From contig CACBXG010000006.1 in assembly GCA_902543145.1 (NCBI GenBank), forward strand, positions 38,531-102,530: a stretch of DNA of 64,000 nt. The letters are read 5' to 3'. The stretch is from an uncultured SAR116 cluster alpha proteobacterium (GTDB lineage Bacteria > Pseudomonadota > Alphaproteobacteria > Puniceispirillales > Marisalimonadaceae). Below are positions 29,744-39,141 of the stretch, one piece after another; position 1 is the stretch's first letter, and every line of letters starts with the position of its first letter. A model generated the notes under the pieces. It saw only the letters and a program-made list of their open reading frames with translations. It did no database searches and was not told the origin of the DNA. Both the position numbers and the translations under genes were made by a program.

Positions 29744-30749
29744 TTTTTTTGTTGTAACTCATTTCATAAGCAAGGTTAATTGCAGAAATTAGACTTCCAG
29801 GGTTAGCTAAACTTTTACCAGCTATGTCAAATGCGGTACCATGATCTGGGGATGTTCTTATAAAATCCAAGCCTAATGTAACATTAACCCCATTTTGAAA
29901 GTCTAAAGTTTTGATTGGAATAAGAGCTTGGTCATGATACATACAAACAGCTAAATCATAATGTAATCTTTTTTCAGCAGAGAAAGCAATATCCGCTGAT
30001 ATCGGCCCTGTGATAGATATATCAATAAGTTTTTTTAATTCATCTATAGCTGGTTTTATTACCTTTATCTCTTCATTACCTAAATCACCACTTTCTCCTG
30101 CGTGTGGGTTTAAACCTGTAACAATAATCGATGGTTTATCTATATCAAATAAAACTTTTAAATCATCAACTGCAATCTTTACTTTGGTATGAATAAGTTC
30201 TTTAGTAATCATTTGAGAAACTTTTTTTAAAGGAACATGAATTGTTAATGGCAAGGTTTTGAGTCCATTAGTTACTAAAATCATAACTGGCTTCTTTTTT
30301 TGTGTGGATAGAGACCCTAAAAAATCAGTATGGCCCTCAAAATTAAATCCAGATTTATACATGATATATTTATTTATAGGGTTAGTAACAATTGCGGAAG
30401 CAATGCTTTTATTATGTATTTCTACGGTTTCTAATATTGAAGATTTCGTAAATGAAAAATTTTTTATATTTGGTTTTCCATATTCAACTTCATTACACAG
30501 TTTTATAGGAATTACATTTATTTGATTATCTTTATAATCAGAAAATCTGATTTTATCTTTAATCTCATTAATTTTTATATCACTTCTAATTAATTTTTTA
30601 TATTCATAAACTAAAGCAGGATCGGTTATAACAACTAAATTAACATTTTTATTAATTCTTTGAGATTCTAGAGCTTTTATTGTTATTTCCGTAGATATGC
30701 TGGCTGGATCTCCAGCTGTAAGTAATATTATTTCTTTAACATTGCTCAT
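29727..30749 (-). CDS. pdxA: 4-hydroxythreonine-4-phosphate dehydrogenase
   Basis: LTAGDPASISTEI, GHTDFLGSL, GLNPHAGESGDLGNEE, YHDQALIPIKTLDF, TSPDHGTAFDIAGK. Confidence 0.95.
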   Translation of the reverse strand: MSNVKEIILLTAGDPASISTEITIKALESQRINKNVNLVVITDPALVYEYKKLIRSDIKINEIKDKIRFSDYKDNQINVIPIKLCNEVEYGKPNIKNFSFTKSSILETVEIHNKSIASAIVTNPINKYIMYKSGFNFEGHTDFLGSLSTQKKKPVMILVTNGLKTLPLTIHVPLKKVSQMITKELIHTKVKIAVDDLKVLFDIDKPSIIVTGLNPHAGESGDLGNEEIKVIKPAIDELKKLIDISITGPISADIAFSAEKRLHYDLAVCMYHDQALIPIKTLDFQNGVNVTLGLDFIRTSPDHGTAFDIAGKSLANPGSLISAINLAYEMSYNKKNARSN

Positions 30750-32041
30750 TTTATTTTTTCAACAAATAAAATGTTTGCCTCATTATTAAGTCGTTTTAGT
30801 AGTTTTTCACTATACATTAAAAAGTATTGATTAAGTTTTTTTTCTTTTAATTTTTCATAATTAATTTTTTCCAATTTAGCCGCTCTTTTGTTACATTTAA
30901 CATAGGTATATCCATGATTTCCAAGAAATATAGGTTTAGATATTTCAAAAAGATTAATGCTTTTAATTATATTATCTATTTTAGGACTTAAATCTGCTAT
31001 TCTTGAATTAATTACTTTTAAGTCTATGTTTTTACTATTTTTATTTTCAAAAATTTTTAATACATCGCAAGATTTTTTATTTGATAAAAGATTGTTTAAT
31101 TCATTCTTTATATTTTTGTATGCTATACTTTTCTTTTGAAAATTAATTGGAAACTTTACTTGAACAAGTAACACTATATCTTCTTTTTTACTTATTCTTC
31201 CTTTCTCACGTTTAGCTAGGACTTTAATTATTTTTATTTTATCCTTTTCAGCAAAAGTAAAAATTTCACCCTCATTAATTATGTTTCCTTTATTTTTGAT
31301 GAAACTTGGAAGATTCTGATAGTTCTTCCATCCAATTTTACCATTAAATTTAGCTGAGCTACTTGTTGAAATCTGTCCAGCAATTTCCAAAAAGTTAGCA
31401 CCTTGTTTAAGAGCAACATTGATTTTTTCTAATAATCTATTATTATAATTATTTATAATAATCTCAGCTAAGTCATATAAATCTTCATTACTTTCATACT
31501 CTTTTGAATTAATTGTTTGTTCAATGTTTTTTTCTATCTTTGAAAATTGTCTTTTATATTTGTTTTTTAAAACAATTCCCCATATCAGTTGTGCTTGATA
31601 TTTTTCTAACAACGTTGATTTTGGAATAGAGTACATTTTTATAAATTGATCTAATTTTTGTTTAGAATTTTCAAATTCAGCCAAAAGCATCTGGTTTGCT
31701 TGATTTGAAACAATTGAAGATAAATTTTTATTTATTTTTTGCCCAGCTGAAAAAATAATTTTTTCATTTATTAAGGTTTGATGAGATTGACTGTAATAGT
31801 TTTTTAAATTTTTTCCTTCAGATTTTTTATCAAAAGATAAAGAAATCAACTTAGCCCTGTTAAAAATATCAACTTTTGTGATAGGTATTTTATTTACAAT
31901 AGTGACAATATAATTTACTTCACTAAATGCATTTTTAAATACATAGGCTGAAGATAAAATAATAAGAAATAAAAGTTTTAAATTTAAAAAATTAATAGTC
32001 ATATTCAATTTATTACCTATTGTTAACATATTTAATTTCAT
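30746..32041 (-). CDS. surA: SurA-like periplasmic chaperone/PPIase
   Basis: Signal-like N-terminus, VNYIVTIVNKIPITKVDIFNRAKLI SurA_N-like, parvulin-like NFLEIAGQISTSSSAKFNGKIGWKNYQNLPSFI; synteny with pdxA-rsmA. Confidence 0.78.
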   Translation of the reverse strand: MKLNMLTIGNKLNMTINFLNLKLLFLIILSSAYVFKNAFSEVNYIVTIVNKIPITKVDIFNRAKLISLSFDKKSEGKNLKNYYSQSHQTLINEKIIFSAGQKINKNLSSIVSNQANQMLLAEFENSKQKLDQFIKMYSIPKSTLLEKYQAQLIWGIVLKNKYKRQFSKIEKNIEQTINSKEYESNEDLYDLAEIIINNYNNRLLEKINVALKQGANFLEIAGQISTSSSAKFNGKIGWKNYQNLPSFIKNKGNIINEGEIFTFAEKDKIKIIKVLAKREKGRISKKEDIVLLVQVKFPINFQKKSIAYKNIKNELNNLLSNKKSCDVLKIFENKNSKNIDLKVINSRIADLSPKIDNIIKSINLFEISKPIFLGNHGYTYVKCNKRAAKLEKINYEKLKEKKLNQYFLMYSEKLLKRLNNEANILFVEKIK

Positions 32042-33158
32042 CTATATCACTTATTAAATAACACCCTGAAAACAAACCAATTAATGTTGGTCCAAATCCA
32101 GCGAGAAGGGGAGGGATTTTTTCTGAAAAACCCAATGCAAAGATAAAATCTCCTATAAAGTATAAACTAAAACCAACAACTAATGAAAGTGAAACTATCC
32201 CAACTTCAATCTTTCTTTCATTACTCCTTAACATTAAGGATGCAGAAAGTAAAATCATTGAAATTATCAAGAATGGTTGGCATATCAATTTGAAAAAATA
32301 TACTAAATGTTGAGAAATGTTTAGACCATAAGATTTCATTTTTAATATGTAATATGGAAAATCCAGCAAAAATATTTTGTCAGGTTTTTTTGTAGCTACA
32401 CTTAACTGACTAGAATCAAAATCAATTGAATAAGAAAATTTTTTTAAACTGGTCTCTTTATAATTTTCATCAATAGATTTTACATTATAAAGTAATAACT
32501 TTTGGGAAGTAAATTTACCTTTTTTTGCTTTAACTTTTTTTTTAAAAATTCTGCCATCATTATATTCAAAAATATTTAGATCAAATAAGGTATTTGTTTT
32601 TTCATCTATTTTATTAGCATTAATTATTAAATTTTTTTTCCCAGAAATATGCTTTATCCAAAATCCTTTAGTATCAAATGATAATTCTTGGATATTTACT
32701 TTTCCAAAAAATAAAGTTTCTAAATTTTCATACTTTTTATTCATTAACGTTGAAAATGGATTTAAAACTATTATTGAAAAAAACCCAACAAAAAAGAAAC
32801 AAACTAAAATTGGTGAAAGAATTTTCCATAATGAAATACCAGAGGCTTTAGAGATAACATAATAGTTTTTTTTTCGCCATTGGTTAAAACATGCAATAGA
32901 TCCAATCAGTGCAGCAAATGGTAAAATCTTTTGAATATTACCTATTATCTTCAGAGAAGCCATTCCAGCCAAGTCAATAAAATCTGCCTGTAGTAGATGA
33001 TTTACTCCTATTTTATTTGAAGATCTTCTAAATAGTTCAATTAAATCAATAAAAAAAATCAAAATTATTAAAAAAATTAATGAAAAAAGAAAGAATTTGA
33101 ATAAATCCTTTGTAAAGTATTTATAAATTATTATTGGATGATTGATAAGTTTTAACAC
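32013..33158 (-). CDS. lptG: LPS export ABC permease LptG
   Basis: YjgP/YjgQ-like: TM layout, IQKILPFAALIGSIACFNQWRKKNYYVISKASGISLWKIL. Confidence 0.86.
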   Translation of the reverse strand: MLKLINHPIIIYKYFTKDLFKFFLFSLIFLIILIFFIDLIELFRRSSNKIGVNHLLQADFIDLAGMASLKIIGNIQKILPFAALIGSIACFNQWRKKNYYVISKASGISLWKILSPILVCFFFVGFFSIIVLNPFSTLMNKKYENLETLFFGKVNIQELSFDTKGFWIKHISGKKNLIINANKIDEKTNTLFDLNIFEYNDGRIFKKKVKAKKGKFTSQKLLLYNVKSIDENYKETSLKKFSYSIDFDSSQLSVATKKPDKIFLLDFPYYILKMKSYGLNISQHLVYFFKLICQPFLIISMILLSASLMLRSNERKIEVGIVSLSLVVGFSLYFIGDFIFALGFSEKIPPLLAGFGPTLIGLFSGCYLISDIDEIKYVNNR

Positions 33159-34282
33159 TACTTATTAACCTTATTAGTAACTCGAGAAAATATATCATAT
33201 TTTTTGTTGTTATTAATTAAAAAAACACATGTAATTAGAATTAAAACTGGAAAAATATACATTAAAGGTAAAAAATTTATATTTGAATGAACAGTATTTT
33301 TTATAATCAAAACAAGGCTTTGAATAAGAACAAGAAACCCTATTCCAATTGTTTTTCTATAAATTGAAAAAAATCTTGAATAATTATCCTTAAGTATTAT
33401 TACCATCACAATCAAACAAAAAACTAAGGGCATAAAAGCAATTGTGTTTCTGCTATGTGCTTCTGCTAATAATTTACCTTTGTTTTCTTTAGCGATTTTA
33501 GATTTTTTCAATAACTCAAAAAAATTATATTCATTATACTCTATAACTCTAGAGGATGTTTTTTTATCACTTTCCTGTTTTATTTCAATATCGTAACTCT
33601 TAAAACTTAATATGGTTGACTTACCTTTTGAGTCAGTTGAAATCCTAGTTCCATTTTGCATGCTCAGTATAATATTATTTTCAAAATTTAGATTTCCTTT
33701 TTTTGCAAAAAATTCTACTAGGAACTTAGGGTCACTTCTGTCTTGAATAAAAATCTCTTCTAGCTGATTGTTTTCATACAAATTATTTATAAAAATAGTT
33801 TGAAATTTGTTTAAATCAATAAATACATTATCTTTAATAATTAAGCTTTCTGAACTATTTCTAATTTCATTTTGTAAAACTTTAAAATTTTTATAAGTCT
33901 TGGGCAAAATAAAGTGTGAAATTATCAATAAAATTATTGAAACCAAAATTGAAATAAAAAAAGCAGGTTTGCTCAAATTCATAGGATTTATGCCAGCTGA
34001 TTTCATAACTATAATTTCTTTGTCATTTTGAAGTTTTAAATATGAAATCATGCATCCTGCAAATGTACCAAATGGTAAAGCTATTAAAAGCCAACTTGGA
34101 AGACTATATGCAGATAAGATAAAAAATTCTAATAGACCAGCCCCTTTGTTAATTATTAGTTTTATAGTTTTGAAGGATTGACTTAACCATATTATACCTA
34201 CAAAAACCAAAGTAGAAATTAAGACATTGATTACTGTTTGTCGAAAAATGTACCAAGTTAAAATCATTAAAGCTTTTCTCAA
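33158..34282 (-). CDS. lptF: LPS export ABC permease LptF
   Basis: YIFRQTVINVLISTLVFVGIIWLSQSFKTIKLII, LPFGTFAGCMISYLKLQNDKEIIVMKSAGINPMNLSKPAF. Confidence 0.9.
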   Translation of the reverse strand: MRKALMILTWYIFRQTVINVLISTLVFVGIIWLSQSFKTIKLIINKGAGLLEFFILSAYSLPSWLLIALPFGTFAGCMISYLKLQNDKEIIVMKSAGINPMNLSKPAFFISILVSIILLIISHFILPKTYKNFKVLQNEIRNSSESLIIKDNVFIDLNKFQTIFINNLYENNQLEEIFIQDRSDPKFLVEFFAKKGNLNFENNIILSMQNGTRISTDSKGKSTILSFKSYDIEIKQESDKKTSSRVIEYNEYNFFELLKKSKIAKENKGKLLAEAHSRNTIAFMPLVFCLIVMVIILKDNYSRFFSIYRKTIGIGFLVLIQSLVLIIKNTVHSNINFLPLMYIFPVLILITCVFLINNNKKYDIFSRVTNKVNK

Positions 34283-34371
34283 AGATTTATATTGAATTTT
34301 TTTAAAATATTAATAGTACTATAACTAAATTATATTATTACAATAGTCCTATTTGAATTTAAGGAAATAAA

Positions 34372-35835
34372 ATGTTGAATGATAAGAGATTCATAAAGTT
34401 TAAATCTGAAAAACAGACCTATAGTATTAAATTTAAAGATAACGAGATTAATGTATTGTTTTATTCTGAGACAAACATTTTGTTATCTGAAAATTTTAAT
34501 TCACAAAAAGATTTATTAAATTTATTTAAAAAAATTATTAAAGATGATTCATCAAATACAATTTTAGTAAGATCAGAAAAAGGTAACTTTCTTTTAGTAA
34601 AAAGGAAAACTTTAGATAAGGATTTAACATATAAATATTTAGAGGAGTTAGGTGGTAAAATTTATAATAAAATTAAAACTTTAGGCTCTTCTCAAGTCAA
34701 AATACATGAAAATTCTGTTTCTATAAATGAACGACTTGCACTTGGAATTTTATTAAGCTCATACAAATTCGAAAATTACAAAAAAAACAAAATAAAAAAA
34801 ATAAAAAATTTAAAAAATGTTGTGTTTGTTTGTAATGAACCAAGTAAAAATTTAAATAAAATTTCTGAAATGCAAAACCTTGCTAAGGGTGTGTTTACTG
34901 CAAGAGATTTAGTATGGCAACCACCAAATATTTTATATCCATCTTCATTCGCTGACGAATGTAAAAAATTAAAGAAAATAGGAGTTAAGGTAACAATTTA
35001 CAATGAGAAACAACTTCAAAAGATTGGAATGGATGCTTTGCTTGCAGTTGGTCGAGGATCAAGAAAAGATAGCCAAGTAGTTGTTATGGAATGGTCAGGA
35101 GGTAAAAAAGACAATAAACCAATGACATTTATAGGGAAGGGAGTTTGTTTTGACTCAGGAGGACTTTCTTTGAAGCCAGCTAAGTCGATGGAAGATATGA
35201 AATGGGACATGGGAGGTGCAGCAACTGTAACTGGCATTATAGAAGCAGCAGCACTCTCAAAGTTAAAATATAATTTAATAGGTGTCATAGGTCTTGTTGA
35301 AAACATGCCAGATGGTGATGCACAAAGACCGGGAGATGTTGTTAAATCTTATTCTGGTCAAAGTATAGAAGTTTTAAATACAGACGCTGAGGGTAGACTT
35401 GTATTAGCTGATATACTTTCTTGGACTGAAAAAAAATTTAAACCTCAATTTATGATTAATTTTGCAACTTTAACTGGAGCTATGATTGTAGCATTAGGAA
35501 ATATTAGGGCTGGTTTGTTTTCAAATGATAAAGAAATATCTGAAGCTATTTTTAATTCAGGAGAAATTACAGGTGAAAAAGTTTGGGCAATGCCATTAGA
35601 TGATGATTATGATCAATTGATAAAAACAGAGATTGCAGATATGAAAAATATTGGAGGTCCTGGTGCGGGATCAATAACTGCTGGATGTTTTTTAAAAAGA
35701 CATGTAGAAAAAACTCCGTGGGCTCATTTAGATATAGCTGGAGTTACTTGGCAAAACAAATCTACTCCAACTATTCCAACTGGGGGTGTTGGATGGGGTG
35801 TTAGAATGATATACCATTTGATTAATCAATATTAG
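34372..35835 (+). CDS. pepA: Leucyl aminopeptidase
   Basis: GKGVCFDSGGLSLKPAKSMEDMKWDMGGAA, VLNTDAEGRLVLADIL, WAHLDIAGVTW. Confidence 0.96.
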   Translation: MLNDKRFIKFKSEKQTYSIKFKDNEINVLFYSETNILLSENFNSQKDLLNLFKKIIKDDSSNTILVRSEKGNFLLVKRKTLDKDLTYKYLEELGGKIYNKIKTLGSSQVKIHENSVSINERLALGILLSSYKFENYKKNKIKKIKNLKNVVFVCNEPSKNLNKISEMQNLAKGVFTARDLVWQPPNILYPSSFADECKKLKKIGVKVTIYNEKQLQKIGMDALLAVGRGSRKDSQVVVMEWSGGKKDNKPMTFIGKGVCFDSGGLSLKPAKSMEDMKWDMGGAATVTGIIEAAALSKLKYNLIGVIGLVENMPDGDAQRPGDVVKSYSGQSIEVLNTDAEGRLVLADILSWTEKKFKPQFMINFATLTGAMIVALGNIRAGLFSNDKEISEAIFNSGEITGEKVWAMPLDDDYDQLIKTEIADMKNIGGPGAGSITAGCFLKRHVEKTPWAHLDIAGVTWQNKSTPTIPTGGVGWGVRMIYHLINQY

Positions 35836-35916
35836 TTATTAAACAAATATTAATACTAAAAAAACTTGAATATTTTTAACAACCAATTTAATTAATATTT
35901 ATTTGGAGTTTAAAAG

Positions 35917-36339
35917 TTGTCCGTTGAAAAAACATTATCGATAATTAAACCTGACGCTACAAAAAGAAATTTAACAGGTTTAATTAATGCAAAATTTGAA
36001 AAAGCTGGCCTAAGAATCATTGCGCAAAAAAGACTACAATTAACTAAATCCATGGCAGAAAAATTTTATGAAATACATAAAGACCGTCCTTTTTATAATG
36101 ACTTAGTAGATTTTATGATTTCAGGTCCCGTTATTGTTCAAGTTTTGGAAGGCGATAACGCTGTTAAATTAAATAGAGATGTTATGGGCGCAACTAATCC
36201 AGACGATGCTGAGGAAGGTACCATAAGAAAAGAGTTTGCTGAAAGCATTGAAGCAAACTCAGTTCATGGATCTGATAGTCTTGAAAATGCTCAAAAAGAG
36301 ATATCTTTCTTTTTTGCAAATATAGAATTAGCTATTTAA
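35917..36339 (+). CDS. ndk: Nucleoside diphosphate kinase (TTG start)
   Basis: [51 protein letters not shown]. Confidence 0.97.
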   Translation: MSVEKTLSIIKPDATKRNLTGLINAKFEKAGLRIIAQKRLQLTKSMAEKFYEIHKDRPFYNDLVDFMISGPVIVQVLEGDNAVKLNRDVMGATNPDDAEEGTIRKEFAESIEANSVHGSDSLENAQKEISFFFANIELAI

Positions 36340-36346
36340 ATCTATT

Positions 36347-36475
36347 TTAAACCAGAAAAATTGCCATTAAGGCAACAATAGCAAGAACTATGATTGTGCT
36401 ATAAGTTGTGAATTTTAAGAAATTTTCATAAAATTGCTTATGTTCTTGAGTTTCTTTATCAATTTTGTTTGCCAT
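36347..36475 (-). CDS. aa3-type cytochrome c oxidase subunit IV-like microprotein (42 aa; absent from the supplied ORF track)
   Basis: Translated by eye: MANKIDKETQEHKQFYENFLKFTTYSTIIVLAIVALMAIFLV*; single C-terminal TM resembling the alphaproteobacterial COX subunit IV family (PF07835-type). Confidence 0.75.
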   Translation of the reverse strand: MANKIDKETQEHKQFYENFLKFTTYSTIIVLAIVALMAIFLV

Positions 36476-36504
36476 TTTTTATCCTATTAATTTTATTGCA
36501 ACAA

Positions 36505-36534
36505 ATAATTATAATTATAATTATAATTATAATT
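36505..36534. repeat. (ATAATT)5 perfect hexamer tandem repeat
   Basis: ATAATT x5 read directly, in the purM-coxIV intergenic gap. Confidence 0.95.
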
Positions 36535-36574
36535 TTAAGTAATATATCCATATATAACCTAAAAAGCTAAGTTT

Positions 36575-37651
36575 TCAAAAATTCCAACCTTCAAAAATAA
36601 CATTTTTTTCATAATTGTTTTCAATCATAGATCCAATAAGAAAAGCATTATAACCAATTTTATTAATATCATTAATTATTAATTGAGCATCGTTTTTATC
36701 TACAAAGATTAAAAACCCAATACCACAATTAAAAGTTTTAGCTAGCTCAAATAGAGATAAATTTGCTTTGTCCTTTAACCATTTAAAAAGAGGCGGGAGT
36801 TTGAAGTTTTTCATGTCGAACTTAAGAGTTAAGTTTTTATTGAAGGCTCTTGGAGGATTGTCAATCAAACCACCTCCAGTTATGTGACTTATAGATTTAA
36901 TTTTATAGTTCTTATTTGCTGTAAGAAATGCCTTTGTATATATAAGTGTTGGTTTCATTAAAATTTCAGCAAGAGTTTTGTTTTTGTCGAATTTAGGATT
37001 TTCATAAATATCTATAGAGTTGATCTCTATTATTTTTCTTATAAGAGAAAAACCATTAGAATGAATTCCACTACTTGATACTCCTATTACACAATCTCCC
37101 TTTTTTACTGAATTTGTTTTTAATAACTTATCTCTCTCTACGGCCCCTACACAAAACCCAGCAACATCAAAATCATTTTTTTTATAATGTCCAGGCATCT
37201 CTGCAGTTTCTCCTCCTATAAGTGCACATCCTGATTGTTTGCAACCTTCTGCAATTCCTTCTATTACTCTAAGAGCCACAGATTTGTTTAGTTTACCGGT
37301 AGCGTAATAATCCATAAAAAATAAGGGTTGTGCTCCTTGTGCCAAAACATCATTGGCACACATAGCAACTAAATCTATACCTACATTAAAATATGATTTT
37401 GTTCTAATTGCTAATTGTAATTTAGTACCAACACCATCAGTACTTGAAACAAGTATAGGATCCTTAAAATTATGTTTTTTTAGATCAAACAGTCCTCCAA
37501 ATCCACCTAACTCACCAATTGAACCTTTATTTGAGGTTGTCTCTGTTATTTGAGCAATATCTGTTACAAGCTTGTTACCTTCATCAATATCAACACCAGA
37601 ATCTTTATAAGTAAGTTCTAATTTATTTGAATTTTTTGTATTTTTTAACAT
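36575..37651 (-). CDS. purM: Phosphoribosylformylglycinamidine cyclo-ligase
   Basis: LTYKDSGVDIDEGNKLV, LVSSTDGVGTKLQLA, GGETAEMPGHY, ISHITGGGLIDNPPRAF. Confidence 0.97.
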   Translation of the reverse strand: MLKNTKNSNKLELTYKDSGVDIDEGNKLVTDIAQITETTSNKGSIGELGGFGGLFDLKKHNFKDPILVSSTDGVGTKLQLAIRTKSYFNVGIDLVAMCANDVLAQGAQPLFFMDYYATGKLNKSVALRVIEGIAEGCKQSGCALIGGETAEMPGHYKKNDFDVAGFCVGAVERDKLLKTNSVKKGDCVIGVSSSGIHSNGFSLIRKIIEINSIDIYENPKFDKNKTLAEILMKPTLIYTKAFLTANKNYKIKSISHITGGGLIDNPPRAFNKNLTLKFDMKNFKLPPLFKWLKDKANLSLFELAKTFNCGIGFLIFVDKNDAQLIINDINKIGYNAFLIGSMIENNYEKNVIFEGWNF

Positions 37652-37704
37652 ATTTTTTGATTTCTGATTTTGAAGTATTCATGTGTTAGATTTATGTATA
37701 ATAT

Positions 37705-37745
37705 TTACAACAATCGATATATATATTGATATATCGATGTTGTAA
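37705..37745. repeat. 41-nt near-perfect inverted repeat (17-bp arms, one bulge)
   Basis: TTACAACAATCGATATAT-atattg-ATATATCGATGTTGTAA; the arms are complementary except for one extra A on the left. Confidence 0.9.
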
Positions 37746-37779
37746 GCACATATCAAATAAAAAAAGTAAGGAAAATTTT

Positions 37780-39120
37780 TTGTCTGTAGATCTTGCTAAA
37801 TTAACTCTTATAATAATTATTAAAATCTGTTTAATATCTTCAACACTATTGGCATCAGTATATCAAGATTGTTTAAATTCTTCCTTTTACATCAAAAATA
37901 TAAGCGTTGACATAACAAAAGAATCAATCAATGAAGCAAGATCTCAGGCAGAACAAAAAGCTAAATTAATTGGCTTTAAAAGACTTGCAAATAGGTTAAT
38001 CATAAAAAATCGAGATTTTAATTTTAATACAATTGATATTTTTTCACTAGTTGATTATTTAAAAATTAATAAAGAAGCTAACAGTGACAAGAGATATTTA
38101 GCGAATTTTGATATTTGTTTTAATAGAAATTTAGTTATTAAATTTTTTAGAAAAAATAAATTTCAATATGCAGAAACATACAGGGAACCAATAGCAGTTT
38201 TACCTATTTTTAAAGGTCCTAGAGGGTATGTTCTATGGGACGAAAAAGATGATTGGTATTTAAATTGGCAAAATAAACTTAAAATTATCGATGGGCTAGT
38301 TAAATTAAAACTAGCTAAAGGTAACTTTAGTTTAAATAGAAACTTGAAAGCGAACCTTCTTTTAAAATCAAATGAAGATCAAATTAATAAATTAATAAAT
38401 AATGAAAATACTAATGCACTTATATTAGTTGTTGCTGAGCCAATTTTAATGAGAGATGGAAAAACTTACTTATCCACCTATGGAAAATTTTATAACAAAA
38501 GTGGAAAAATACAATCAACTATATATAGAAATTCAATCCCTCTAAAGAGAACGTCGTCGTTTTACAATGTTGACAAAGCCCTATTGGAAAAAGAAGTTTC
38601 AAATATGATAAAATCGATTGAAACTAATTGGAAAAAAAATAATTTAATTGATACCAGAATTCATAATGAAGTTGATCTCATAATTCCAATAACTCAAATT
38701 AAATCTACTTTATTATCAAAAAATTTATTGTTTAATGATAAATCAATTATCGTAAAATCAACCTCTGATTTTAAAGATCAAGGTTTTTTAAAAATAAAAA
38801 ATGAAATAATTTTCTATAATACAAAGACAGAAAATACTTTTGAGAATATTAAAAGGAATGTATTTAATTCTTCAAACGAATTGAAATACGAAAAAAATAT
38901 TAATGTAATTCAAAAGGTTACTGACGTTTGGCCTGATGTCTTAAATATTTTAGAAAAATTACCTTTTGTAATTGAAGTGAAGATTATTTCTATTACAAGC
39001 ACACAAGGTAGAATAATTGCTAAATTCATGGGAAATAAAAAAACATTTTTTCAAGCTATCTTTGAAAAAAAACTTAAATTTAAGGATTTTAACTCTCAGC
39101 AATACATACTTATCAACTAA
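37780..39120 (+). CDS. DUF2066 domain-containing exported protein
   Basis: NISVDITKESINEARSQAEQKAKLIGFKRLANRLI resembles DUF2066; start moved to TTG at 37780 with SD AAGGAA (track start 37726 lies in the inverted repeat); hydrophobic N-terminal segment. Confidence 0.7.
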   Translation: MSVDLAKLTLIIIIKICLISSTLLASVYQDCLNSSFYIKNISVDITKESINEARSQAEQKAKLIGFKRLANRLIIKNRDFNFNTIDIFSLVDYLKINKEANSDKRYLANFDICFNRNLVIKFFRKNKFQYAETYREPIAVLPIFKGPRGYVLWDEKDDWYLNWQNKLKIIDGLVKLKLAKGNFSLNRNLKANLLLKSNEDQINKLINNENTNALILVVAEPILMRDGKTYLSTYGKFYNKSGKIQSTIYRNSIPLKRTSSFYNVDKALLEKEVSNMIKSIETNWKKNNLIDTRIHNEVDLIIPITQIKSTLLSKNLLFNDKSIIVKSTSDFKDQGFLKIKNEIIFYNTKTENTFENIKRNVFNSSNELKYEKNINVIQKVTDVWPDVLNILEKLPFVIEVKIISITSTQGRIIAKFMGNKKTFFQAIFEKKLKFKDFNSQQYILIN

Positions 39121-39141
39121 GTTCGGATTGAGGTTTAATAA

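Noticed and set aside
36347-36475. Possible SecE-like identity for the 42-aa ORF
   Set aside because: Length and the E-x-F-x-x-F-L-K-x-T-x-Y-S TM pattern fit the aa3 oxidase subunit IV family better, and SecE is normally next to nusG/rplK.
36340-36574. tRNA, sRNA or CRISPR-like array in the ndk-purM gap
   Set aside because: The repeat is a simple hexamer without spacers and the remaining sequence encodes the 42-aa ORF; no cloverleaf seen.
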